From NCBI GenBank assembly GCA_948688495.1, contig CAPQSW010000009.1, forward strand, positions 1-64,000: 64,000 nucleotides of DNA, read 5' to 3'. Shown here one piece after another: positions 1-8,418 of this stretch (positions are counted from its first letter, which is position 1; each line of letters opens with the position of its first letter). The position numbers and the translations under genes are program-made. The stretch comes from an uncultured Lachnospiraceae bacterium (GTDB taxonomy: Bacteria > Bacillota > Clostridia > Lachnospirales > Lachnospiraceae). A model generated the notes under the pieces. It ran no database searches. It was given only the letters and a program-made list of their open reading frames with translations, and had not been told where the DNA came from.

Positions 1-28
1 TTCCTGTATCATACAAATTAATAATTGT

Positions 29-102
<74 letters not shown>

Positions 103-106
103 CTAA

Positions 107-140
107 AGCAGCAGTAACCACATGGTTGCTGCTATTTTTA
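107..140 (+). terminator. Rho-independent terminator after tRNA-fMet
   Basis: AGCAGC pairs with GCTGCT and AACC with GGTT around the loop ACAT, with a two-base bulge, followed by ATTTTTA. It separates the tRNA from the cysteine synthase gene. Confidence 0.75.
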
Positions 141-203
141 AATGCACAGGGGCGCACAAAGAAATGTAATAATTTTATAATATAGAGAAAAGGCAGTGAG
201 ATT

Positions 204-1133
204 ATGATTTATCAAAATATCTTAGAAGCAATGGGGAATACACCCCTGATTCGGTTAAACCATATGACAGATACGAAAAGTGCACAGATTCTGGTAAAAT
301 TTGAAGGATTGAATGTAGGTGGATCGATTAAGACAAGGACAGCTTATAACATGATTCGGGAGGCTCAGACGCAGGGATTGATAAAGGATGACACGATTAT
401 CGTAGAGCCCACCAGTGGAAATCAGGGAATCGGGCTTGCCCTGGTAGGTGCTGTGTTTGGGTATGAGACCAAGATTATCATGCCGGATTCGGTCAGTGAG
501 GAGCGGCGCAAATTAGTGGAGCATTATGGCGCCAAAGTGATTCTGATTCATGATGCGGGAAATATCGGTGCCTGTATCGAAGAATGTTTACAGACAGCCT
601 TGCACATGGCTAAGGAGGATTCCCGGGTTTTTGTGCCCCAGCAGTTTGAGAACCCGGCAAATCCGGCAGTACATAAGATTCAGACCGGACTGGAGATTTT
701 AGAGCAGGTGGATGGTCCGATTCATGGGTTCTGTTCGGGAATCGGGACTGGCGGTACGATTACCGGTGTGGGCGAGACACTGAAAGCGAAAAATCCAGAT
801 ATGATGATCTGGGCAGTAGAGCCGGAGCACGCAGCAATATTGTCGGGGGGATCTATTGGCACACATTTGCAGATGGGAATTGGTGACGGCTTGATACCGG
901 AGATTTTAAACCAGCAGATATATGACGATGTCTGCATTATTACCGATGATGAGGCGCTTAATACTTCTAAACAACTTGCTTCGCGGGAAGGCATCATGTG
1001 CGGTATATCCAGTGGAACCAATGTGGCTGCAGCGATTAAGCTGGCAAAGAAGCTGGGCGAAGGCAAGACGGTGGTTACGATACTGCCGGACACAGCAGAG
1101 CGGTACTTTTCCACACCGCTGTTTGAGGAATAG
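204..1133 (+). CDS. cysK: cysteine synthase family protein (O-acetylserine sulfhydrylase)
   Basis: A 309-residue fold-type II PLP enzyme, expected to make cysteine from O-acetylserine and sulfide in the cytoplasm. The PLP lysine is in GGSIKTRTA near residue 43, where the family usually has GGSVKDR. The substrate loop reads PTSGNQG near residues 69-75 instead of TSGNTG. The phosphate-binding loop GTGGTITGVG and the C-terminal PDTAERYFSTPLFEE match CysK, and the length is normal. It is preceded by AAGGCAGTGAG and stands alone between the tRNA terminator and a convergent peptidase gene. The loop substitutions leave room for a related beta-replacement activity, so CysK is the family call and the exact substrate is less certain. 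Confidence 0.85.
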   Translation: MIYQNILEAMGNTPLIRLNHMTDTKSAQILVKFEGLNVGGSIKTRTAYNMIREAQTQGLIKDDTIIVEPTSGNQGIGLALVGAVFGYETKIIMPDSVSEERRKLVEHYGAKVILIHDAGNIGACIEECLQTALHMAKEDSRVFVPQQFENPANPAVHKIQTGLEILEQVDGPIHGFCSGIGTGGTITGVGETLKAKNPDMMIWAVEPEHAAILSGGSIGTHLQMGIGDGLIPEILNQQIYDDVCIITDDEALNTSKQLASREGIMCGISSGTNVAAAIKLAKKLGEGKTVVTILPDTAERYFSTPLFEE

Positions 1134-1143
1134 GATCAGTACC

Positions 1144-1983
1144 TTAGCAAAACACACTTCCCACAGCATATAAATTCTCTGCCAAATCCGCACGGAAATC
1201 CATATCCTGCGGATTTAAGCTATTGACGACACAGCCAAAGCTGCTTAGATTTCCTGTGGCATGGATATATTTGCTGTTACCGAGATAGAGCGCCACATGG
1301 CCGGGAAAGAAAAGGAGGTCGGCAGGTTTTATCTGGGCGTGCGGGATTTCCCTTACAGGGTAACCCGGTTTGATAGCAGCGTCACGGTAAATTAGGATTC
1401 CGCACATAAAATAACTCATAAAGGTAAGGCCGGAGCAGTCGATGCCTTCATGGGTTTTTCCGCCCCAGCGATATTGGGTACCAAGGTAGGAAAGCGCATA
1501 GTTTATAACTCTTGAGCGCACCTCTGTCTGAGAGTCGGCTGGAGATTTCGAGGATGCCAGAGCGATTGCAGGCACATATCCAGTGGTATTATCCGCAAGT
1601 CTGATCTTCTGCCATCCGTCTTTTTTGCTGCCGCATGGGATTACGGTACTGCCCATAAAAAGTGTGCTTATAACAGGCGCCTGTACCTTTGGGGCGCAAA
1701 GTATGTCTGTAAGACGCTGCGTAAGTAAGAGAAGCGATCCTGAGCGGATATTCCACAGACCGTATTCTTCCTGCGTGATTTTATGTACATCGCTTGTCCG
1801 CACCCATCCGCTGTAACCATAATGGGTGGTGACTTTTAAGAAATCCCCCCGGCATTCCGTGATGGCAAGCAGCCAGCCGGATAGCAATTCGTCAGAGATA
1901 TTCTGGCCGATAAGGCAATTGTTTCTTATTATAATAGTTTCGTAGAGGGTTGCTTTTGGGACAATAACAATGGCTTGTTGCAT
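1144..1983 (-). CDS. NlpC/P60 peptidase with SH3-like domains (YkfC-like)
   Basis: A 279-residue protein, probably a gamma-D-glutamyl-diaminopimelate endopeptidase acting on murein peptides. The C-terminal NlpC/P60 domain shows the catalytic Cys in GIDCSGLTF, the His in GHVALYLG and a polar third residue in IHATG. The upstream half holds two SH3-like segments, as in YkfC. No signal peptide is visible, so a cytoplasmic role in peptide salvage is likely. The start at 1983 was chosen because AAAAGGAGTTACC immediately precedes that ATG; a start at 2067 would overlap the dipeptidase gene and has no such site. It lies 52 bp downstream of the dipeptidase gene and is probably cotranscribed with it. 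Confidence 0.88.
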   Translation of the reverse strand: MQQAIVIVPKATLYETIIIRNNCLIGQNISDELLSGWLLAITECRGDFLKVTTHYGYSGWVRTSDVHKITQEEYGLWNIRSGSLLLLTQRLTDILCAPKVQAPVISTLFMGSTVIPCGSKKDGWQKIRLADNTTGYVPAIALASSKSPADSQTEVRSRVINYALSYLGTQYRWGGKTHEGIDCSGLTFMSYFMCGILIYRDAAIKPGYPVREIPHAQIKPADLLFFPGHVALYLGNSKYIHATGNLSSFGCVVNSLNPQDMDFRADLAENLYAVGSVFC

Positions 1984-2035
1984 GGTAACTCCTTTTTGCT
2001 TTTGGGATGGAAGTATAATGTGCCGACATTCCTTT

Positions 2036-3082
2036 TTATAATAGCTCCTGATAGAAGTCTCGGACATTTTTGTAAAAGATTTGGTCTATTTCACTGGAAC
2101 GAAATCCGTTTTTTTTCAAGTCCTGTTCCAATAATTCCATCTGACTGCAGTTTTTTAGTTCCAGATTGTCGTCGATTCCGTCAAAATCAGAACCAAGACC
2201 TATACAGTATATGCCTCCAATTTTAGAAATATGACAAATATGGCGAACAATATCCTTGCTATAGCTAAAAAATATGTTCTGATCATTTGGTACATTTGTA
2301 AGAAATGGACCATAGTAGTTAACGCCTATGACACCGCCTTTTTCTGAAATGCTTCTGATTAGCTCATCTGGCAGATTTCTTCCACGGCTGCAAATGCTTC
2401 GGGCGTTCGAATGGCTGGCACAAAAGGGTCTTGTGGCAAATCTGCATACATCGCGGACGCCCGCATCGGACAGATGGGATACATCTGCAATGATGCCAAG
2501 GTGTTCCATTTCAGCTAGAAATTCTATGCCAGAGTCAGTAAGACCTTTTTGCGGGCGGGAGTAAGCTGTCTGGGGGACAAGCGTATTGCGCATTGAGTTG
2601 GAAGATGCCTGACAGGATGCATCATCCAGCACGGTAAAAGGCGCTGGTTCTGCCGGGAATCCCAGACTGTTAGGATAATTCCAGGTAAAGGTCATCATTC
2701 GTACGCCTAAATCATAGATTTCTCTTAATTTCTCTAAACTTCCATTGCAGACTTCCCCTTCTTCTAAGGTCAAAAGGGCCGACATTTTTCCTTGTTTTTC
2801 GTTTGTAATAATTTCAGAATAGTTGGTAACGGCAGCAATCAGATCAGAATTTGCCTCCATTTCTGCCTGGAAGATGGCAAGCTGGTCCAGAAATGTTTCA
2901 TAGGGGGATGATGTTTCGCTTAAATCAATAAACAGGGCAAAATTTTGTAAGAGGTAACCCGCAGATTTCATTTTTATAAGATCTACCTGAAAATTATTCT
3001 GCAAAAGATTTGCTGTTTCGGTATGTTTTTGAACGTTGTAAACGCGTGAGATGGTATCACAGTGCATGTCAATGATTTTCAT
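2036..3082 (-). CDS. membrane dipeptidase, peptidase family M19
   Basis: A 348-residue zinc dipeptidase of the renal-dipeptidase family. The metal ligands are visible: HCDT near residue 7, LEEGE for the bridging Glu, ADVSHLSD and ASHSNARSIC for the two His. The motif GLGSDFDGID is characteristic. The start is supported by GGAGG six bases before the ATG. It cleaves dipeptides and, next to the NlpC/P60 gene, probably works on L-Ala-D-Glu-type products of murein turnover. No signal peptide is seen. Confidence 0.93.
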   Translation of the reverse strand: MKIIDMHCDTISRVYNVQKHTETANLLQNNFQVDLIKMKSAGYLLQNFALFIDLSETSSPYETFLDQLAIFQAEMEANSDLIAAVTNYSEIITNEKQGKMSALLTLEEGEVCNGSLEKLREIYDLGVRMMTFTWNYPNSLGFPAEPAPFTVLDDASCQASSNSMRNTLVPQTAYSRPQKGLTDSGIEFLAEMEHLGIIADVSHLSDAGVRDVCRFATRPFCASHSNARSICSRGRNLPDELIRSISEKGGVIGVNYYGPFLTNVPNDQNIFFSYSKDIVRHICHISKIGGIYCIGLGSDFDGIDDNLELKNCSQMELLEQDLKKNGFRSSEIDQIFYKNVRDFYQELL

Positions 3083-3350
3083 AAAGAGCCTCCATGTTGC
3101 GTACTTGTATATCGTGGCTTATGTTTCATTATAAAAGAGTATGGAAGAAAATGTCTGATTATTCAAAATACATCTATAATTACTACTTCGGAAGTATGGC
3201 AGTCTGGCATTATGTCTGTTATAAAGTAATAGGAGCACATTTTGGAGAAAATTTAACGTATCGCTCGTTATATAGATTGTAAGAAATAAGTAAGGTAATC
3301 TTATATTTTCTTTAAGAAAAATACGGTAAGATAAAGCCAACGATGATGGC

Positions 3351-3379
3351 TTGACAAAGAAACTATATTATTGTATTAA
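3351..3379 (+). promoter_or_regulatory. sigma-A-type promoter for the ABC exporter operon
   Basis: TTGACA at 3351-3356 is separated by 17 bases from TATTAA at 3374-3379, about 77 bases before the first exporter gene. The rest of the 3083-3456 gap is A/T-rich, and I see no convincing gene in it. Confidence 0.6.
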
Positions 3380-3456
3380 TTAAATAGTACAGATGGCGGG
3401 GCTGCCATATAGAAAAAATGTGAGGAAATAAAAGCGTTGGAAAGGAAGGTAAAGCA

Positions 3457-4170
3457 TTGGAGAATTTAATCAGTGTCCGGGATATGTGCAAAATATACAA
3501 TCCCGGGGAAAATGAAGTCCGGGCTCTGGATCATGTGGACTTGGAAATTAAAAAGGGTGAGTTTGTGGCGATTATCGGACATTCGGGTTCTGGGAAATCC
3601 ACGTTGATGAATATGCTTGGCTGCCTGGATGTGCCGACATCCGGTTCTTATTTTTTAAATGGCCAGGATGTATCTGTAATGAAGGATAACGAGCTGTCGG
3701 AAATCCGAAATCAGGAGATTGGGTTTATTTTTCAGGGGTTTAACCTGATAGCCAATCTTACAGCCTTGGAAAATGTGGAGCTGCCCTTGATTTACCGGGG
3801 AATTGGACGAAGCCAGAGACATAAGCTTGCGAAGGAGGCGTTGATGCGCGTAGGTTTGGAGAAACGTATGGAACATAAACCTTCGGAAATGTCAGGAGGA
3901 CAGCAACAAAGAGTTGCCATTGCCCGGGCGATTGCAGCAGAACCACCGGTAATCTTGGCAGACGAACCAACTGGAAACTTAGATTCAGCATCTACCCAGG
4001 AGATTATGGAGATTTTAAAAGGTCTTCATGAGGCTGGACGCAGCGTGATACTGATCACCCATGACAATGAGATTGCAGACCAGGCGAAGCGGGTAGTCCG
4101 TATTCTGGATGGAAAAATTGTCGAAGATTATTTCAATGAAGTTCCAGGGATAGCAGAACAGGAGGAATAG
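3457..4170 (+). CDS. MacB/LolD-type ABC transporter ATP-binding protein
   Basis: A 237-residue ATPase subunit. Walker A is GHSGSGKST near residue 42, the Q-loop is IFQGFNL, the signature is MSGGQQQR, Walker B is VILADEP and the H-loop is LITHD. It starts with TTG behind GGAAGG. The next gene begins immediately after the stop, so it is the first gene of a three-gene operon with a membrane fusion protein and a FtsX-like permease. Such tripartite systems export peptides, antibiotics or lipids; the substrate cannot be told from sequence. Confidence 0.93.
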   Translation: MENLISVRDMCKIYNPGENEVRALDHVDLEIKKGEFVAIIGHSGSGKSTLMNMLGCLDVPTSGSYFLNGQDVSVMKDNELSEIRNQEIGFIFQGFNLIANLTALENVELPLIYRGIGRSQRHKLAKEALMRVGLEKRMEHKPSEMSGGQQQRVAIARAIAAEPPVILADEPTGNLDSASTQEIMEILKGLHEAGRSVILITHDNEIADQAKRVVRILDGKIVEDYFNEVPGIAEQEE

Positions 4171-4173
4171 GTG

Positions 4174-5937
4174 ATGAAAAAAAAGAAAAAAATTTGGAAA
4201 ATTGTAATTCCGGCAGCAATTGTATTTGTAATTATTATTATAGTGGCAATTAAGAATGCAGCAAGCGCCGGACAGCAGATAGCGGAAGCAATGATGGTGG
4301 AAGGCATCACGGCAGAAACCGGAGATGTGACAGAGACGGTTGAAACGAATGGAACGGTTATAAGCGGGGAGCAGAAGGCAATTTTTTCTCCAGTAAATGC
4401 CAGTGTGGAAACGGCAGATTTTCGAGTGGGGGATCTGGTGAAATCAGGGCAGAAGCTGGTAACCTTTAACCTGAAGGATTTAGAGGAACAGAATCAGAAG
4501 GCAGAACTAACAGTGAAGGCCGGCGAACTTGGCTACCAGGATAGTGTGAGCCAGTCCAATAAAGCAGCAGGCCGGCAGGCGGATGCCAGGAATAAGGCAG
4601 CGCAGCTGCAGGCACAGGTCAATGCCAAAGAGCAGGAGGTGGCTAACCTTACCAATGCTATTGCAGGGGAAGCCAGTGCACAGGAGGCTTCCCGCCAGCA
4701 GGAGGAAAATGATAGACAGGACCAGGTTTCCAAGCTGCAGGAGCAGCTAAAGATAGCAAAAGAAGAGGCCGATTCTGCAAAAAAATCGTATGACAAGGCA
4801 GTGACCAGTCAGCAGACAGCGCAGGTAAACTTTGACGCGGCTGCCGCGGCGGCAGAAAATGACCCGGACAAACTGGAGACAGCCAGAGAGAAACTGAATA
4901 AGGCCAACAGGGATTTGGCTGATACTAAGAGTATATATGAGACAAAACAGCAGGCAGCGGATTCGCTGCAACAGCAAATTGAGGGATTGCAGGGAGGGCT
5001 TTCTGCTTCGGTTCCAGATATGTCAGGTGAGTCAGATTTGCAGCAACGGCTTCAGGCGGCACAGGCAGAACTGGCAGAGTTAAAAGGAAATCTGGAAAGC
5101 CAGAAGGCAATTGCAGAGGGAGACAGTGGTGCGTTAAGCAGCGCGGCCAGGGAGCAGATGCAGACAAATAATAACTTGGCTGAGCTGGAGAGTAAATCTT
5201 TAGAGGAACTAATTGCGGAGGGGCAGAAAGGAATCAGTGCAGAGTTCGACGGCGTGATTTCGGATAAACAGATTGTAGAAGGGGCAATGGTAACACAGGG
5301 AATGCAGCTTTTTACCTTACAGAGCATTGAGGATGTGAATGTGGAGGTGACATTATCAAAGAATGTATATGCCAAGGTGAGAGAAGGGCAAAAAGCGGAG
5401 ATTACGCTTGCCGGACAGACTTATCAGGGAACGGTAAAACGTATCAGCAGGATTGCTGTGGATGGAGCGGCCGGGACGAATCAAGCCGCAGTGTCTTCCG
5501 CTTCCATTATGGCGACCATACATATTGATAACCCGGATGACAATATTTTCCTGGGTGTGGATGCCAAAGTGACAATTCAGGCAGCAGAAGCAAAAGATGT
5601 AATTATCCTGCCGACAGAGGCGGTTAATATTGGCAAGGATGGTACGTTCTGTTGGGTAAATAAAGACGGAATCCTGACAAAACGCAGCATTGTTACAGGT
5701 GTGACATCGGATGAATGTGCGGAAATCACCCAGGGGCTTGACGAGGGAGAAACGGTAATTGTCGATCCGGGCAGCCATGAAGAAGGAGACGCCATAACGG
5801 TAATGGAAGCAACAGAGGAAGCAGAATCAGGAACAGACGAATCGTCAGAAACAGATAAATCAGGCCAGGAGGAGGCAACAGAGGAAGCAGAATCAGGAAC
5901 AGACGAATCGTCAGAAGCAGATGCCAAGGCAGAGTAA
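4174..5937 (+). CDS. HlyD-family membrane fusion protein of ABC exporter
   Basis: About 587 residues. An N-terminal lysine run and one transmembrane helix are followed by a split biotinyl/lipoyl-like domain (residues about 60-100 and 350-370), a very long Ala/Gln/Glu coiled coil between them and a beta-barrel domain. It should link the permease to the outside of the membrane. The ATG at 4174 lies eight bases from GGAGG and is preferred to the GTG at 4171. The C-terminal tail is acidic and Ser/Thr-rich and contains an exact 42-bp duplication (5809-5850 and 5875-5916). The tail may be a flexible extracellular extension; its role is unknown. Confidence 0.9.
   Translation: MKKKKKIWKIVIPAAIVFVIIIIVAIKNAASAGQQIAEAMMVEGITAETGDVTETVETNGTVISGEQKAIFSPVNASVETADFRVGDLVKSGQKLVTFNLKDLEEQNQKAELTVKAGELGYQDSVSQSNKAAGRQADARNKAAQLQAQVNAKEQEVANLTNAIAGEASAQEASRQQEENDRQDQVSKLQEQLKIAKEEADSAKKSYDKAVTSQQTAQVNFDAAAAAAENDPDKLETAREKLNKANRDLADTKSIYETKQQAADSLQQQIEGLQGGLSASVPDMSGESDLQQRLQAAQAELAELKGNLESQKAIAEGDSGALSSAAREQMQTNNNLAELESKSLEELIAEGQKGISAEFDGVISDKQIVEGAMVTQGMQLFTLQSIEDVNVEVTLSKNVYAKVREGQKAEITLAGQTYQGTVKRISRIAVDGAAGTNQAAVSSASIMATIHIDNPDDNIFLGVDAKVTIQAAEAKDVIILPTEAVNIGKDGTFCWVNKDGILTKRSIVTGVTSDECAEITQGLDEGETVIVDPGSHEEGDAITVMEATEEAESGTDESSETDKSGQEEATEEAESGTDESSEADAKAE
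5809..5916 (+). repeat. exact 42-bp direct repeat encoding acidic tail
   Basis: The stretches 5809-5850 and 5875-5916 are identical and in frame, each encoding ATEEAESGTDESSE. They sit at the extreme 3' end of the membrane fusion protein gene, which suggests a recent slippage or duplication event. Confidence 0.9.
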
Positions 5938-5950
5938 AAGAGGTGTGCAG

Positions 5951-7186
5951 ATGGGTAATATAATAGAATATATGAAGATGGCATTTAAAAACATCAAGGC
6001 AAACAAAGGACGCTCCTTTTTAACGATGCTTGGCATTATTATCGGTATTTCTTCTGTCATTATGGTGATGGCAGTCGGAGACGGAACGGCAAATGCCATG
6101 AATTCTGAAGTGGAAGATTTAGGAACAGGGCAGATCAATGTCTATTGCAGTGAAGACGCGGCAAACGCAGAGGAGTGGATAACGCCGGAAGACCTTGCGG
6201 CAATCAAAGAAACGATTGTGGGCGTGGATGGTGCGACGCCCAGTGATGGGGCATCGGGAACAACCATTACCGGTAAGGGAGAATTTTCCCTTACTTTCAG
6301 CGCCGGGACGGAGGATCTGCAGAAGGCGATGAACTTTAACATGAAAAGGGGCTCCTATTTTACAGCAGTAGATGTGGAGGAAGGAAACAGGGTCTGTGTG
6401 ATTTCAGACGGTGACGCCAAACGTCTCTTTGGCTCAGATGATGTGGTGGGTATGGACATTGATGTAGAAATCGGGGGAATCAGCGGAAGTTACCGGATTG
6501 TAGGAGTCACTGAGCAAAAGGAAAATACAAGTTTTGTCAGTTATACCTATGAGGGGATGCCTGTATCGGTGGATGTGCCATATACGTCGTTTGAATATTT
6601 TGGATGGGAGAGCGACTCCTTTTATTCTGCTGTAGTTTTTTCCAATGACGAGGCAAGCGGTGAGGAAGTGGTGCGTGACATTATCCATACGTTAGAGAAC
6701 AGGCATCAGTGTGCCGGGGAAGAATATTTCCAGATTCAGAGTTTTCAGGATATGCTTTCAGAGCTGAATAGTATGCTGGCAATTGTCACGACCTTTATCT
6801 CCTGTGTAGCGGCAATCTCCCTGATTGTAGGCGGTATCGGCGTTATGAATATTATGTTGGTGTCCGTGACAGAGCGGACCAGGGAAATCGGTATCCGTAA
6901 GTCATTAGGCGCAAAGACATCCTCCATTCTTCTGCAGTTTCTTGCAGAAGCAGCAATTCTTACGGTTTTAGGAGGGATAATTGGAATTATTTTTGGACTT
7001 TTGGGAGCTATGGGGGCCTGCAGCCTGATGAGTGCCACTATGGGCAGTACAATTTCGCCGGGTATCAAGGCAAGTACAATTCTTGGGGCGACACTGTTCT
7101 CCTGCGGTATCGGCGTATTTTTTGGCATTTATCCAGCTAGAAAGGCAGCAAAGCTAAGCCCGATTGAGGCGCTTAGGAGGAATTAG
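5951..7186 (+). CDS. MacB-like ABC transporter permease (FtsX domain)
   Basis: A 411-residue permease. The first helix follows NIKANKGRSFLTMLGIIIGISSV, then comes an extracytoplasmic MacB_PCD domain (about 45-270) and three C-terminal helices with the family motif TERTREIGIRKSLGA. The ATG at 5951 lies behind AAAAGAGGTG; an earlier ATG at 5921 would overlap the preceding gene and lacks a site. It completes a MacB-type tripartite exporter with the two preceding genes. Confidence 0.93.
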   Translation: MGNIIEYMKMAFKNIKANKGRSFLTMLGIIIGISSVIMVMAVGDGTANAMNSEVEDLGTGQINVYCSEDAANAEEWITPEDLAAIKETIVGVDGATPSDGASGTTITGKGEFSLTFSAGTEDLQKAMNFNMKRGSYFTAVDVEEGNRVCVISDGDAKRLFGSDDVVGMDIDVEIGGISGSYRIVGVTEQKENTSFVSYTYEGMPVSVDVPYTSFEYFGWESDSFYSAVVFSNDEASGEEVVRDIIHTLENRHQCAGEEYFQIQSFQDMLSELNSMLAIVTTFISCVAAISLIVGGIGVMNIMLVSVTERTREIGIRKSLGAKTSSILLQFLAEAAILTVLGGIIGIIFGLLGAMGACSLMSATMGSTISPGIKASTILGATLFSCGIGVFFGIYPARKAAKLSPIEALRRN

Positions 7187-7221
7187 CAATTACAGGGAGG
7201 AATCTAAAATCCAGTGAGGTT

Positions 7222-7390
7222 GTGCATCTGCTGCCTGATTTTATAAAAGATAATAAACCCATTTTATACCAGGATGCAGTGATGCGGGCGCCTGAGAAAG
7301 AAGATATACATGAGGTGAAAAGTTTATGTGATCATTTTTCGGTAGAAGGACATGCTGTACTGGTTTCTTCCCATATAGGACTGCCAGGAA
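7222..7390 (+). pseudogene. decayed ABC-transporter ATPase fragment
   Basis: The plus-strand reading frame resembles the last third of an ABC ATPase. ILYQDA sits where Walker B (ILLDEP) would be, RAPEKEDIHEVKSL resembles the D-loop and following helix (GLDPEGIHEIR), and VLVSSHIG matches the H-loop. No Walker A or signature motif is present, the Walker B Glu is lost and no ordinary start exists. A hairpin terminator follows at once. I read this as the remnant of an ABC ATPase gene; the match is by eye only. Confidence 0.5.
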
Positions 7391-7418
7391 AAGCCACCTT
7401 GTTTGGGGTGGCTTTTTT
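7389..7418 (+). terminator. Rho-independent terminator
   Basis: AAAAGCCACC and GGTGGCTTTT form a perfect stem around an eight-base loop, continuing into six T. It ends the exporter operon and the remnant behind it. It lies just beyond the stop codon of a minus-strand small ORF and could serve both strands. Confidence 0.85.
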
Positions 7419-7422
7419 GCGC

Positions 7423-7590
7423 CTATCGGGCATTGATGCTGTAGAAATACGAGATAACAGGCAAAATCGCCATTTCCAAGGCAACAGTATCTATTCCCAC
7501 TTCCGCCATGATCTTCTTATGGATCGTCTCCATCTGTTCTATGGTAAATGCTTTTTTCTTTGTAATATATTCCTCATATGTATAAAACAC
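7423..7590 (-). CDS. small hypothetical protein (55 aa)
   Basis: A minus-strand frame starts with GTG at 7590, eight bases behind AGGGGG, and encodes 55 residues beginning with FYTYEEYITKKKAFTIEQM after the start. The first half is charged and helical. The second half (ALEMAILPVISYFY) is hydrophobic, ending SINAR. The stop abuts the terminator at 7389-7418. I do not recognise the family. The good ribosome binding site is the main support. Confidence 0.45.
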   Translation of the reverse strand: MFYTYEEYITKKKAFTIEQMETIHKKIMAEVGIDTVALEMAILPVISYFYSINAR

Positions 7591-7654
7591 CGTACAATCC
7601 CCCTTCTAAGATTCCTTAACCTCTAAAAGCTTATTTCATAAGAAAAAACCTATT

Positions 7655-7676
7655 ACCCCCTACTGGGGTTTTTTAC
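7655..7676 (+). terminator. short hairpin with T-run
   Basis: ACCCC and GGGGT flank a five-base loop and are followed by TTTTT. On the other strand it lies upstream of the 55-residue ORF. The stem is short, so function is uncertain. Confidence 0.4.
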
Positions 7677-7903
7677 ATCTTTATTTTTAGATGTTTTATA
7701 AATTTTTATTTCGTTCGTCAAGCATTTTCATTGAAAATCTGGTGAATCATAAGAGCTTATTGCCCGGGAACTGCTTGCTCCATTTACATGGAAATGGTAA
7801 AATATTCGAAGGAATAATAAGGAGCAGGAAGACGTTTTGAGTATAATGAAGTGTTTGGGCGTAAATGAAAACAAGAGTAAGATATAGCTAGGAGGGATTG
7901 GCA

Positions 7904-8380
7904 GTGGAAAGAGAATTAAAGAAAATTACGGACTCTATGATAGAACATATTCATCAGGTGCGTCCAGAGTATTTAAATGCTGCGGGGAGGCTGTTTGGCG
8001 GAAAGCTGATGGAGTGGATTGATGAAATAGCCGGGCTGGTAGGCATGAGGCATTCCGGCGGAAATATCACGACAGCGTCCGTTGACAATCTCAGATTTAT
8101 CCGGGGAGCGTTTCAAAATGATCTGGTAGTACTGATCGCAAAAGTCACATATGTGGGGAATACATCTATGGAAGTTCGGGTAGATACCTATGTGGAAGAT
8201 TCGGATGGGACGCGTAAGCCTATCAACCGCGCCTATCTGACATTGGTTGCTGTGGATGAGCATGGGGCCCCCCGTCAGGTTCCATCTATTTTATTGGAGA
8301 CTGAAAGTGAAAAGGCGGAATGGAAAGCGGCAGAAAAGCGCAAGGAGCTGCGGATTCAGCGCAAGAAGGAAGGATTTTAA
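7904..8380 (+). CDS. acyl-CoA thioesterase, hotdog fold (YkhA/BACH-like)
   Basis: A 158-residue thioesterase that hydrolyses acyl-CoA. The hotdog helix region reads LNAAGRLFGGKLMEWIDEIAG (about residues 24-44), and TTASVDNLRF and GNTSMEVRVD are typical of the YkhA/cytosolic acyl-CoA hydrolase family. The GTG at 7904 was chosen because GGAGGG ends seven bases before it; the TTG at 7898 lies almost on top of the binding site. The gene is followed by a sirtuin gene 38 bp downstream, which may be cotranscribed. Confidence 0.9.
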   Translation: MERELKKITDSMIEHIHQVRPEYLNAAGRLFGGKLMEWIDEIAGLVGMRHSGGNITTASVDNLRFIRGAFQNDLVVLIAKVTYVGNTSMEVRVDTYVEDSDGTRKPINRAYLTLVAVDEHGAPRQVPSILLETESEKAEWKAAEKRKELRIQRKKEGF

Positions 8381-8418
8381 GGAAGGCAAATGCTTTCCAA
8401 TGAAAAGGAGGAATAAAA

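Noticed and set aside
3094..3282. 62-codon ORF upstream of the ABC exporter operon
   Set aside because: No ribosome binding site or family features; it lies in A/T-rich promoter DNA.
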